A stretch of 64,000 bases of DNA from Rheum nobile (lineage: Eukaryota > Streptophyta > Magnoliopsida > Caryophyllales > Polygonaceae), in the NCBI GenBank assembly GCA_027886185.1, contig WOAB01000768.1:558001-622000 (forward strand), given 5' to 3'. The notes below the pieces were generated by a model. The model saw only the letters and a list, made by a program, of their open reading frames with translations. It was not told where the DNA came from and did not search any database. Positions 43,468 through 55,950 of this stretch are shown in pieces; the stretch's first letter is position 1, and every line of letters starts with the position of its first letter. Position numbers and translations under genes: made by a program.

Positions 43468-44799
43468 TACCTTTATCGACTGCGGATCTCAACAAAACTT
43501 TCTTCTTCCAGATGTCGGGCTGACGTATTTCCAACCCTAGAATCCTTAGTACTGCTCTTCTTCCACATTCATAAAGGGGTGTTGGTTGCTTTCGGTCGGC
43601 GACTTTGTGAATCTTGCTTGACTGGTACAGGTGGTTGACTCGGTGTTCGACATGGCGGAATGCAACTAGCTATGTGAGGAGGTCTCCAAGGAGTCGGACC
43701 GCGTATAAGTGTTACCGCGGTAAGAATTCGGACTGCGGTTCTTTGTAACAACCGGGGTAAAGTCGGACCACAGTTCGTTAAAGAGTTGTGGTGCACTTTA
43801 GTTTTTTTTTAAAAAATTGGAAACTGGACAGCGGTTCTGGAAAATAACCACTGTCCGGTTTCATTTTTTAAAAAAAAAATTGCTCTTGTTTGCAATGCTA
43901 GCAGCAGCACTACATACTCTAACGGGTACATGGTTGTCCCTTTGACATACTTTTGGTGCTCGATTGTAGCTCTTCTAAGAGTTCCAAGAGAACTCCTTTT
44001 GACGTGTTGTTTTGTCACTATAGTACATGAGGCAAGAGGATCAGAATAACCAGCTTCAACTCTCCTACAAGCAGATAAAGCAAACGAGTTAAAACAAGCG
44101 CCAAAATAAAAAGCATAATACCAGATCAAGCAGTGTCTTCTAGTCATAAGATAAGAATGGAACTGCATAATTTAGACATGAATTTTTTTTTAAAAAAAAA
44201 ATTGAAACCTGACAGCGGTAGTTTTTTATTCTAGCCCATTAAAAGTTGGAGGTAGTTATTTACTTGGGCCAATAAGCCCATAAGTTGTTACTTGTGTCTA
44301 AATCAAGTCCATTATTAAGCCCATTATAAGCTGTCGATAATATTGGCGGTTGTATTACATATTTAATGGGCCAAAAATCCCATATTTTTTTTTTACCGCC
44401 CAATAAATTTTATTGGACCACTTATATTATTAAAGTTATTACATTATAAGATCTTAAAATTAGTAAATAAAAAAATACCCTTTTCAAATAATATCAATCT
44501 ATTATTTAGTTTTAACCCATTATAATATACATATAATATATATTGAACGAAGAACATGAAGAACAATCTTCATCAAGAACATTCATCTGAATAGTTTTCT
44601 ACTTAAACCCAAAAAAAAAATTAAAGTATTGTAGTGTATTATAAAATGTACGTATGGGTTGATCTAGCTGAAATTAGATTATTTGCCAAAGTATGAAAGC
44701 GATGAACAAGAAGAAAATGATTCGAAAGTATAGGTTAATATAGACGTTTTATTGAATCGGAAGTTTTTAGCGTTTTACATTTAAGGGATCTCTAGAGAA

Positions 44800-44845
<46 letters not shown>

Positions 44846-46176
44846 TACCTTTATCGACTGCGGATCTCAACAAAACTTTCTTCTTCCAGATGTCGGGCTG
44901 ACGTATTTCCAACCCTAGAATCCTTAGTACTGCTCTTCTTCCACATTCATAAAGGGGTGTTGGTTGCTTTCGGTCGGCGACTTTGTGAATCTTGCTTGAC
45001 TGGTACAGGTGGTTGACTCGGTGTTCGACATGGCGGAATGCAACTAGCTATGTGAGGAGGTCTCCAAGGAGTCGGACCGCGTATAAGTGTTACCGCGGTA
45101 AGAATTCGGACTGCGGTTCTTTGTAACAACCGGGGTAAAGTCGGACCACAGTTCGTTAAAGAGTTGTGGTGCACTTTAGTTTTTTTTTAAAAAATTGGAA
45201 ACTGGACAGCGGTTCTGGAAAATAACCACTGTCCGGTTTCATTTTTTTAAAAAAAAATTGCTCTTGTTTGCAATGCTAGCAGCAGCACTACATACTCTAA
45301 CGGGTACATGGTTGTCCCTTTGACATACTTTTGGTGCTCGATTGTAGCTCTTCTAAGAGTTCCAAGAGAACTCCTTTTGACGTGTTGTTTTGTCACTATA
45401 GTACATGAGGCAAGAGGATCAGAATAACCAGCTTCAACTCTCCTACAAGCAGATAAAGCAAACGAGTTAACACAAGCGCCAAAATAAAAAGCATAATACC
45501 AGATCAAGCAGTGTCTTCTAGTCATAAGATAAGAATGGAACTGCATAATTTAGACATGAATTTTTTTTTAAAAAAAAAATTGAAACCTGACAGCGGTAGT
45601 TTTTTATTCTAGCCCATTAAAAGTTGGAGGTAGTTATTTACTTGGGCCAATAAGCCCATAAGTTGTTACTTGTGTCTAAATCAAGTCCATTATTAAGCCC
45701 ATTATAAGCTGTCGATAATATTGGCGGTTGTATTACATATTTAATGGGCCAAAAATCCCATATTTTTTTTTTACCGCCCAATAAATTTTATTGGACCACT
45801 TATATTATTAAAGTTATTACATTATAAGATCTTAAAATTAGTAAATAAAAAAATACCCTTTTCAAATAATATCAATCTATTATTTAGTTTTAACCCATTA
45901 TAATATACATATAATATATATTGAACGAAGAACATGAAGAACAATCTTCATCAAGAACATTCATCTGAATAGTTTTCTACTTAAACCCAAAAAAAAATTA
46001 AAGTATTGTAGTGTATTATAAAATGTACGTATGGGTTGATCTAGCTGAAATTAGATTATTTGCCAAAGTATGAAAGCGATGAACAAGAAGAAAATGATTC
46101 GAAAGTATAGGTTAATATAGACGTTTTATTGAATCGGAAGTTTTTAGCGTTTTACATTTAAGGGATCTCTAGAGAA

Positions 46177-46250
<74 letters not shown>

Positions 46251-46296
46251 TACCTTTATCGACTGCGGATCTCAACAAAACTTTCTTCTTCCAGAT

Positions 46297-47682
46297 CTCC
46301 TCATGAAGCTCTAGATGTCCTCATCAACTGCGTTCGTCGCTTTGCATGTTAACTTGGGGACAAGACCGGCCGTGGATATGAGTAATACGGGACGAAGTTT
46401 CTTCTCTAGATCTCCTTTTTCTGTTGGTGTGATACAGATCTCAGTTGCGGAGGTGGAAAAGCAAACTGTTATTTTGGATCTTTAATTTTGAAAAATGAAA
46501 GATCAAAAAGGAAAGGTGACAATTTTAGATGAAGAGAGGGAGAAATGGAAACGCCGGAAGAAGGAAAGTTAGAAATGATTTAGGGTTTAAGTTGTTTCGA
46601 TTTTAGTGTTTTTTTAGTACAAAATCAATCGTCTTATTTGTCAACGGTCATGGACCGATTTTAGAACCAATATCCCAATCTATAAAGCCCGTTTAAGCCC
46701 AATAACCCAATATGTCCTACCCAATGTTTAAAGCTGCATATAAAATGTAATTGGCCCTATAAGCCCAATTAAATGGAATTTTGTGCCACAAATAGAAATT
46801 GATTTGGGCCTAAATGCCCATTAAAGGTTATCACAGGTTCATTGGTATATATAGACGTTTAATTTAATGGGCCAATAAGCCCATAAATCGGTTAATCCAA
46901 AAATGTTAACGACCATACTTCACAATATGCGTAAGCCCAGTATATAATAGTCAGAAGCTCATTGACTTACAATCATTTTGTCACCACTTATATTATTAAT
47001 ACTATTAAATAGGTAATGGGCCAATAAGCCCATTACTTATTTGATTTTATTTTTTCAAATAAACATATAAATATTTTGGTAGTCGGCCAATAAGCCCATT
47101 ATAAATATTATTAATACTATTAAACATGTAATGGGCCAATAAGCCCATTAACTTACATTCATTTTGGTAGTCCGCTAAAGTATATTACCCAAGTTAAGTA
47201 TATTATAGTCGTTTTGTTACCCACACATAATGTAAGCCCATTATATTATAGTCAGAAGCCCATTAGATTATAGTCGTTTTGCTACCACTTATATTACTAC
47301 TGCTTTAATATTATAAGATATTACTGTTGACTGTGCCACTTATATTATTACTTCCCATTAATATATTATTTATATGTTAACCATTATAATATATATAATA
47401 TATAATAAATGAAGAAGAATATAGATGAAGAACAATCTTCATGCAGAACAATCTAGATTAAGAATACATTTCGGACTTAAACCCCAAAAAAATCAAAGCA
47501 TGAAATATATTTGATATTATACTATATTATTAATGGTTGATCTATCTGAAATTTGAAAAAATTTGAAAATATGAAATCAGTGAACCAGATGAAAACGATT
47601 GATACTAGAGGTTAATAGAGACGTGTTTTTGAACAGAAGGAAATTAAGCATTTCAAACATAAAAAAATCTCTAGATAAAGAG

Positions 47683-47780
<98 letters not shown>

Positions 47781-47890
47781 GGGGGGGGGAGGGAGAGCTT
47801 ACATTTCTCGAATCTGGAGTTCGCCAGAAAGTTCTTCTAGATCTCCTCATCCACCGCGTCGGTGGGTTTGCATGTTAACTTGGTGACAAC
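46297..47890 (+). repeat. Diverged older copy of the array unit
   Basis: Near 47600-47690, GGTTAATAGAGACGT, then AATCTCTAGATAAAGAG and a GA tract, parallel GGTTAATATAGACG and GATCTCTAGAGAAATAGAG of the array units. The phrase TTTGCATGTTAACTTGG occurs at both 46342 and 47865. The unit is therefore an older duplication of the same sequence. Confidence 0.65.
47770..47789 (+). repeat. 20-base poly-G run after the GA tract
   Basis: An uninterrupted G homopolymer directly follows (GA)n. It may be real or a sequencing artefact. Confidence 0.85.
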
Positions 47891-48966
47891 TATCCAATTC
47901 CACTTCCGATCTCCTCATCAAGTCGGTGTTCTCCTTTGCATGATAAAGAGAAAAGTTATATTAGAAGCTGTTTTTTTTTGGATCTGAGAGAGAAAGACCG
48001 TAAGGAAAGAAAGAGATCGGAAATATTCATGAAAAAAAGCATACCTGTTTTGTTTTGTTTCTGTCAGTCTCTAGATCTCCTTCTAGAAGCAAGCTTGATC
48101 CCTAAAAATGAGCCCCGGTTTTGTAAATCGATCTGCATGTTCAAAGGATATTAATTGGATCTGAAAGATTTGAAAGTGGAAAGTCAAAGGATTTGACGGA
48201 ATGGAGAGAAATAGAAAGACGAAGAGAAACGTGAAGCCTGGATTTCAAAATAGAAATCGCCATGGATGGCGATAGATTGAAAATGATAGAAATGTAGTGA
48301 AGTATGAAGATAAAGACAAATAGATATGGAAAGTGGAAACTGCAAGATGGAGGCAACGACAAATGAGGTAGGAGGTAGGGTTAGGTCGAAATCGAGGTTT
48401 ACGACAAATTAGAACTAATGGGCTAATAGGCTTGCACGTGATCTGTCCGCAAAAGTTATAATGGGCCGTGTCTGGGAAGATTTGGGCTTGGGGTTATTTG
48501 GTCCTACTAGCAATTAAACATAATCGAAAACTTCCACATTTTAAAGCCTATACGAATATTAATTCGGCCCATAAGTCAATTCATTAGTTACAAATATTTA
48601 TTATATTTTTATAATATTAAAATAATTAATTAATATGTACATTTATTAATGTAATGTTGAATAAGTATTTTAATTTTAATTATTTACATATATTTAAGTT
48701 TTTTATAATATCCAATATTAATTTAATATGTATATTTATTGATTTTATTTGGAATATATATCAGATTCAGAGATTGTGTTACATACGAAATTAAGTTGGT
48801 TGTATTAAACTCATTATATATACATATTGGCCCGCAAATAGATTTTTTGGATTTTTTTAATTTGGGCATGTAAGCCCATTAAAAATTATGAGGCTTATTA
48901 ATATGTTAAATATTTAATGGGACAATAGCCCATTAATTAATTAATTTCTTTATAAGTATAAATATA
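47891..48966. other. AT-rich DNA between array and MULE
   Basis: No gene. Contains GGGCC/GCCCATTA motifs near 48440-48580 and 48860-48930 like those throughout 41390-47290. Confidence 0.55.
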
Positions 48967-48977
48967 GGGCTCAACTA

Positions 48978-49016
48978 TTCGGCGCATAGGCATTTTTGCC
49001 TTTTGGCGCATAGGGC
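48978..49016 (+). repeat. MULE left terminal inverted repeat (core)
   Basis: TATTCGGCGCATAGGCATTT, then TTGCCTTTTGGCGCATAGGG. The inverse is at 57863-57900. The outermost ~11 bp match poorly, so the TIR is short and partly decayed. GGCGCATAGG occurs twice within each end. Confidence 0.88.
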
Positions 49017-49017
49017 C

Positions 49018-49290
49018 GCGCGTAACGTGAGAATAGACTTCCCACGTTACGCGTCGATACTGACCCATTCAAGACCCACACGTAACGTGTGAATTGGCTC
49101 CACACGTTACGTGTGGGATCGGTTCACACGTTACGTGTGACATTGTATCACACATAACGTGTGGGAATCTGGCTATAAAAGCCAGATTTGGCTCCTCCTC
49201 TTCATTCATCACTAGCACTCAGCCGGTGCGCCTCCTTGCCCCTCCCGCGTAACGTCTCCTTGCCCCTCCCGCGTAACGCCTCCTCGCCCC
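49018..49290. repeat. Cluster of palindromic ACACGTAACGTGT-type motifs, left end
   Basis: At least seven variants of CACACGTTACGTGTG or CACACGTAACGTGTG at 49018-49165, then three CCCGCGTAACG at 49246-49300. Similar clusters are at 49700-49815, 55839-55950, 56452-56512 and 57776-57866, about 25 copies in all. They fall at the ends and between genes and could be transposase-binding sites; that role is inferred. Confidence 0.85.
49174..49180 (+). promoter_or_regulatory. TATA box upstream of the plant-mobile-domain gene
   Basis: TATAAAA lies inside GGCTATAAAAGCC, just after the left cluster of palindromic motifs and about 720 bp before the ATG. A 5' untranslated intron from GGTTAGT (about 49302) to ACGCAG (49899) would place the first coding exon directly downstream. 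This is inferred. Confidence 0.6.
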
Positions 49291-49899
49291 TCCCGCGTAA
49301 GGTTAGTTCCTAGAAATAATTATTTGATTTTGTTTTTAATAAATTTAAAGTGTTTGGTTAGAAAATGTAGATCCACACATAGTATTTGGTTAGGTAGATC
49401 TAGGTTTGGATGGTAGATCTACGATTTGGAGATGATTTGGATGGTAGATCTAGGTTTTGTAGAAGTTTTTGTGATGTTTAGGGTTTTGGTTAGGTAGATC
49501 TAGGTTTGTTGACATTTTGTGTGGAAAAATGAAAGTGGAAGTGATGATATTGTTAGATTGGTAAAAATTGTGGATTTGTTGTTGAATTTTGGGTATATTT
49601 GATAAAAAAAAATAAAAAATCGGACTGTCTCGCCGAAGAAGACGACCGGAATATCGCCAGAAAGTCGCCGGCGGCTTGCCGGTGAAATTGGAATATGCAC
49701 ATTCACACGTAACGTGTGAATGTGCACCACGCGTTACGTGTGAGAGCAAGTCACATGTAACGTGTGAATGTGCACCACGCGTTACGTGTGAGAACAAGTC
49801 ACACGTAACGTGTGAATTTGCATTTTTTTTGATATCTGGAACGTTGATTTTTTGTTTGTTGATTTTTGTTGATTAAAATGTGTTGATATGTAAACGCAG

Positions 49900-52418
49900 A
49901 TGGAACCTGGGGAAAGAACTAAACGCAGGATACGTCGCAACCTTGTACGCCAACAGTCGTATGTGACTGGCAAAGAGGTCAAAAGGTCGGAAAGGAGGCA
50001 ACGGAGGGATGTGTGCTATCGGGATGATGAGACCGGCGCATACCAGATCGGAGCAGGTAGCAGTACTGGGGCTGGTTTAGGGTTTCAAACTAGAGTCGTT
50101 AGCAGTAGTGGGGCTGCTGGCGATACTGGCATGATAGGAGTGCATAGCCTAATGGCAGTGCCGTCGTTTATTGGGGGTAGAGCAGGCTCTGAGCCTCCGA
50201 GGGACCCAGACTATGAAGGAAGTCCGCTGCATTGTTATTCTGATACAATAGATCAAAATAACTATTACGGGCGGAATTTTAGTCTGCCGGTACTACCGCC
50301 GCATGTGAGCCCTCATCATAGCCCGAGGGATTATTATCAGGGAGATAAGGAGCAGGACAACCCGTGGGAGAACCCGGCAGTATACCCGAACGCTGCCTAT
50401 CATCAGCCTATGGTAAGTAGATTTAGTATAACATGCATTTGTTTACAATTTATTATTGCATCTGATCTATTTAATAAATGTAGGATCATGCCTGTACATG
50501 GGGGACTCAGGACCAGGGGACTCAGGCCCAGTCCAGCAATGCCTGGATTCCAAGAGAAGACGCCCCAAACACGGCGGGCGAGGAGCCGGGCGAGGAGCCT
50601 CAGGAAGCCTCTTCTTCGCGGGGAAAACCACCCCGGTCAAAGAAGAATGTCAGATACGACCCTGAACTGGTGGTGAGCGTTCCTGGAGGTCCGGAGAGAC
50701 CTGAACTCCTAAAGAGTTTTGTAAACCACGTGGCGTACCTCCTTTACCAGCGCGTTGTAAGTTGCACGTAACACAATTTTTTTAATTAGTAATCTTGTTT
50801 TAAATAAGTCTGTATGATTGCTTAATTATGTTCATATACAGTTGGTGCAACCCTTGAGGTTCCAGCAGCGAGGCAAGCAGTTACGCTCATGGCGTCTCAC
50901 AACGGAAGACGCGTGGGGTAGCATGGCATTGGCGTCTGGGCTATGTCATCTATCGGACATCATGCATGAGCATGTGGATGAGACGCTGATTGGTGCCTTC
51001 GTCGAGCGTTGGCAACCGGAAACCAACTCATTCCACATGCCATGGGGAGAGATGACTATAACTCTCCATGATGTGTGGATGATCCTTGGGCTTAACATAC
51101 AAGGGCAAGACATGGGTCCCCCAAAGAAATGGCACGAGCAGCTGAGCCGCAATGATTTGAAGAAGGCATTGATGGAGCAGACGCATGAGTTTTTTGAGCT
51201 GGAGGATGGTGCTATCGTCGCCGGTAACTTGCACGCGGGAGATTTTAAGACTCATTGCGAGGAGTTGGCGTCTAAGAAGCTGGCGGCTGGGTTCTTGTTG
51301 TACTTGGTGGGGTCTACCCTCTTTCCTGACAAGTCTGAGCATCGCTTGCCCGTTTATTACACTCCGTTCGTGACTGATCTCACAAAAGTCACGAACTATG
51401 CATGGGGTACCGGTGTTCTTGCACACGTGTACCGCAGCTTGGGCGAGTGCACAAGAAAAGAGGCACGGGTCATGTCCACATGTTTCACTCTGATCCAGGT
51501 ATTAAATGGCTTGAATAAAAATATCTAAATATTTGTTATAGATATATTATATGTTTGTTATGTAGGGAATTGACATATGTGTAATTATTTTGTAGTCATG
51601 GATATATCAGTACTTTCCCATGTTTAGACCTGCACAGAGTGTTTACTGGGACCCACAACAGCCGATCCCATACGCCAGAAAATGGGACATGTCACATGAA
51701 CCCAACCGGACCAGGAATTATAGGGAGGAGCTGGATGGGATGCATGCTGATAGTGTAAGTGCATATACGGTCCTTATCTATTATGTTAAAATATATATGC
51801 ATGATAAGTTGTTTGAAATTCAATTGTGTTTAGGTTGAGTGGATGTCATACGGCTCCATTGACTTCAATAATGAGATGTTTGCTTCATCGCGATTTCATG
51901 GAGTCATATCCTGTTTGTGGGTCACCGAGCCTTACATGCCGGATCGAGTAGCTCGGCAGTTTGGGCGTGTACAACAATGTCCAAGACCACCAATTGTTCC
52001 CATTAAGGCATGGAGGGGCGTGAAGATTAGCAGTTACACGGTGGAGTACGATAGATCCTTACATGCATGGAATGCCCGCAATGAACATTCCATTAGCCTG
52101 CAAGCCATGGGTCCTCCAGTTCGTCAACACCACCAGTGTACCGATGATTACATGCAGTGGTACCTCCAACATACACATCCATTCATCATCCCTCAAGAGG
52201 ATCGTTACACTCAGCAGCAGGTAAGTAATCATGTAATTATATCCTGTTTATTTTTGACTTCGTGTATGTTTATTAATCGTATCCACTTATCTTCTGTGCA
52301 GTGCCTTGATAGTTGCTATTCACGTATGGATCCATATCGCGATCATCACCATGGAGATGACCGATGTGAAGACGTAGCCGAGGCGTTACGGCAATCATTG
52401 AAGTTGTTTGGATTATGA
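49900..52418 (+). CDS. Plant-mobile-domain (PMD, MAIN-like) protein, six exons, intact
   Basis: Coding exons 49900-50412, 50484-50756, 50842-51498, 51596-51754, 51834-52220 and 52302-52418 join without stop or frameshift into about 701 residues. All five introns have GT..AG borders and are phase 0. The N-terminus is basic (ERTKRRIRRNLVRQQ), then Gly/Ser- and Pro-rich. A basic patch RGKPPRSKKNVRYDPELV opens exon 2's end. The plant mobile domain follows in exons 3-5: RLTTEDAWGSMALASGLC, DETLIGAFVERW, THSFHMP-type text NSFHMPWGEMTITLHD, WMILGL, SWIYQYFP and EWMSYG. PMDs occur in MAIN/MAIL nuclear proteins, where they act in gene silencing, and in MULE and gypsy elements. A role in transposition or in escaping silencing is inferred. 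This is the only undamaged multi-exon gene in the window. Confidence 0.88.
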
Positions 52419-54070
52419 CAACAATAGGAATGTCGTACTCATTGCAGCATACTATAGGAATGTCGTACTCATTGCATCATATCATTCATTACATAAATCG
52501 ACTGTTTCGACCTTCTTCTTTCGTTTTGACTTCTTTTCGTCCTTGTCTGGTTCATACTCCAACGAACGATCTAATAGCCATTGATCTACGTAATCACCCG
52601 CAGATGGGTCATGATGATACAGCCACCCCGAGTAAATAGGAGGCAAGGGCGAAGTTTTGGCCAGCCCAATCTACATGAAAATCAATGCATCATACATATG
52701 TTTTAACAGAAGATTGTATAAACAGATGTTTTAACACAAGATAGTATAAACAGATGTTTTATCACAAGATTGTATAAACGTACCGCAATAAAATGTTGCT
52801 CGTTCTCGACATGGCAAATGCATACCGTCTTCAATTTCTCCCCAATCGATGCTTCATTTGTCTTCCCCCTCATAGGCAGGTATGTCATCCCCACGCCACG
52901 ACCGACGGTAACGAACACACATGTGAATGCCGTTGCCACCAAACATCCCATATCCGAGAGGTCCAATCACGTCTCCGGTGGGGCCGGCCTGTTCGGCGAA
53001 GGAAACCAATCAAGCTTCGCCTCCATTGCCTCAAGTGTCATCGTAGACACCCAAAGTGGCGCGAGTAGCTCATACTCTTTTCTCAACGTAGCGATCATGG
53101 TACGTCGAACAAATTCCCACTTATCTTGCCCTAAGCCCAGACCATGTGCAATGGCTCTGTACCCGCAGTTTCCATCACCCACTATCTCATACCATCCTCC
53201 AAAGTGTGGTCTCATACACTTGGGGAACTGTGAAAGATATCGCCACGGGTTCTTGATCAATGACGTGGCACCACACGGTAAGGGTAGGCCCGTCTTCGGT
53301 GGTCTTTCTTTTTGCTTTTTCGGAGGTGTTCCGTCCATCTATTGGTCAGTGTGCTCCCATGATGAGGGTTGTCTTTTGGTGGCAAAGTTCAGAGCTCCTT
53401 GAGGCCGACCCTTATGCCTGACTTTGGCTGGCTCTTCCAGAGTAGTCTGCTCTGGATGTGCTATACTTCTAAGTGTACAGACTACTCTTTGTTGAATCTC
53501 CACTAGCAATGTGGGGAAGACGCTTCGGGCAAATTCGTCAAGCAAAGATCTATTCACGTTGCGTGTGCAGAATTCTTCCTCTTTTGATGTCTTCACTTCT
53601 GACAAGGTCAGTTGCCTCCAGAACGGATGCAACGAGCTAGGTTCAATTGGGGTCTCGCTCCGAACATTTTGCGCCATGTCATGAACGCAAGGCAAGCCAT
53701 CTCTGACCCTCATCTGGCATCTGCATATAGTGCTCCACACTAGAGCTTCTCCTTTCCTGTATTCCTCAATCAAATGAGCTAGTGCAACCGCAGACACCTT
53801 GAAGTGCAGCTTACGAAAAAGATGTGCGTCTGTTAGCAGCGTATATCTCTTCCCAATGCTCTCATTCAATGCCCCCCGAATCTCAGTAATATGATTGCGC
53901 AACCGTGTATCATATTGATCGAACACAGTGCAAAGGTTGCCATCGTTGCTTATGAAGAAGCTTTTCAGACTGGAATGGGCCCCTTTAACCCTGTATTACA
54001 ATCAAGAATCCGAAAATTTGTTTGATTGTTGTAAAGGTCTAACTAAGTTCAAATAACTAGCTAAATTTAG

Positions 54071-54190
54071 ATAAACCATTGATGCACATACCTGTTAGTG
54101 GTGGTAGTACCGAGCATGAACACTGTATATGTCCATACAGAGACGATTTTGGAGCATAAACCATTGATGCACATACCTGTTAGTGGTGGT
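54071..54190 (-). repeat. Exact 35-bp direct repeat at the exon 3/intron 3 border of the transposase
   Basis: 54071-54105 and 54156-54190 are identical (ATAAACCATTGATGCACATA..). Each contains the donor AACAG/GTATGTG on the minus strand. The upstream copy sits in exon 3 and shifts its frame. Confidence 0.9.
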
Positions 54191-55838
54191 CAAGCCAGTT
54201 TTTTTGTAGGTACTGAACACATTTTGGAGCTTTCTTCCAATCACACTTCAGCTTCCAGAGTGATCTTTCGTACCCTTGTATGGTCGTTTCCTTGAAGAGC
54301 TTCATGCAGTCGTTGGAAAACGTTGTGCCCCTAAACTTGCCCATGGCCTTCTTCCCTAAGTCTTCAATATTCTTTCTCACATGCCGCCTACATAGGAGGA
54401 ATTTTGCTTCTGGAAACTGCTTCTCTAATGCGTTCATCAACGCCTTCTCCCGATCAGTGACCGCACATGTGGGTGCTCGTTGCACCTTGGCAAACATCTT
54501 AGCAAGTTGCTCTATGGCCCATTTGTAACTGTCTTCGTCCTCCTTCTCCAGAAATGCCCCGGCAATATTGTAGTTTTTCCAAACTGATGTGATGCCGACA
54601 ATTTCAAGGAAGGGCAAATTGTAGCTGCACACATAATCGTATATAAAATACAATGGCGTCCTAACCTTGACATTAACAAATGAAGAGTATAATTCATATG
54701 TTTGTTACTAACCAGTTAGTTGCATATGTAGAGTCCAGCAGCACAATGTACGGAAATGCCTTCAGCAACCGCAACTGATCCTGGCTTGCAAAGAAGATAT
54801 CCGTTATCTTGTTGGTCTCCTTGTTGAATCTATACTCCATGAAGTACCCCTTCTCATTGCACTCATACAAGAACTGTTGTACAACTGTTCTTCCTTTCAT
54901 GCCCTTCTTTCTTATCTCGTGCATGATGTTGTATACTTGCTTCATCTTGGTCAAATTTCCAGGGGACGACTGGATTGTAGTATGAATCTTCTGAGGCTTG
55001 CAATGATTGACCGTCATCACCCTTATAATCTCCTTCTCTTCAGCAGTTGGTCGCCCAGCTAATGCACTACCATACAAATTGTCTCCTATGACATGGTTGT
55101 GAGTTCCATGTTGTACAGTGATCCTCCACAATCCCTTCGGCCTTTCTTTCAGCCTCAACATGAAGGGACACCCACATTTCTTCTACCTTGTGATGTCTCT
55201 CACTTGGTCAGCTCCTTTAGGGACGTTTTGTCCATGCCTATCACACGGTAACCAAGTCCCCCCGAGGGTCGAAGGGGTGGAAGCTTTATTCCTCCACTTT
55301 TTGATGCAGAATTGCTGATTCATAGCAATCTCCCGTGCCCACAAAAAGGCTTCTTCTCTAGACTCCCAGATTTGATCAGATGTGAAGAACCTTGAATAAT
55401 CGGCCGAGACGTACACATCCTCCTCCGGTAGTACACTGAACTGAGGCTGTGTGTGTAGGGATGGAAAGCACAGCTGTGGGGTAGCATGAGATGAAGATGC
55501 TTCTGGAGGAAACGGTATCCCAACATCAAATGATGGTATATCAATAACTGGTTGAGGCGTGTTCCAATCCTGTAGTTTTTCCGGCGTTTCCCAAACCGGA
55601 AATGTCTTCTGAGGCGTGCTCTAATCCTGCAGTTTTTCAGGCGTTTCCCAAACCGGAAATGTCTTCTGTGGAGTGCTCCAGTCATTGAGGGAGATATTGT
55701 TTAACCCCTCGTATAAATGATAGTTCGTCTGCATACACGAAATCATGTCATCAATTAGTGCACTGATTATAAAAAAGCACGTTTACTGTCAAACCGTGCC
55801 ATATTACAGAATGAAACCTGGTTTCGGGTGGTGATTGC

Positions 55839-55950
55839 ACACGTAACGTGTGAAGAGTGTCCACACGTTACGTGTGAAACACACCCACACGTAACGTGTT
55901 GAACACCTTCACACGTTACGTGTGAACATTCTTCACACGTAACGTGTGAA
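55839..55950. repeat. Five palindromic CACACGTAACGTGTG motifs in transposase intron 1
   Basis: The copies alternate between TAACG and TTACG centres and lie about 21-22 bp apart. Confidence 0.9.

Larger units (their letters stand above)
40849..46296 (+). repeat. Tandem array of four 1.2-1.4-kb units
   Basis: Units start with GGAGTCGGACCGCG at 40849, 42262, 43690 and 45068 (spacings 1413, 1428 and 1378). They are almost identical; length differences come mainly from (GA)n tracts. The first three units end in a 178-bp segment inverted relative to 40164-40341; the fourth stops at CTTCTTCCAGAT and runs into different DNA. No unit encodes a recognisable protein. Confidence 0.92.
40762..48966. mobile_element. 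CACTA-type (En/Spm) element, left terminus and body
   Basis: CACTAGTACAAAAAAAGGG at 40762 is a typical plant CACTA terminal repeat, and the following 250 bp repeat short ACCGCGGT- and GGTTCTTT-like words, as subterminal regions do. No transposase frame is visible. The matching right terminus (CTAGTG end) was not found; the MULE interrupts the region at 48967 and similar AT-rich DNA resumes at 57920. Confidence 0.65.

Noticed and set aside
40849..46296. Centromeric-type satellite or CRISPR-like array
   Set aside because: The unit is 1.4 kb with only four copies, no short spacers, and its composition (CACTA end plus inverted flank) explains it.
47599..47886. ORF with a long Arg-Glu repeat
   Set aside because: It is simply a translated (GA)n microsatellite followed by poly-G.
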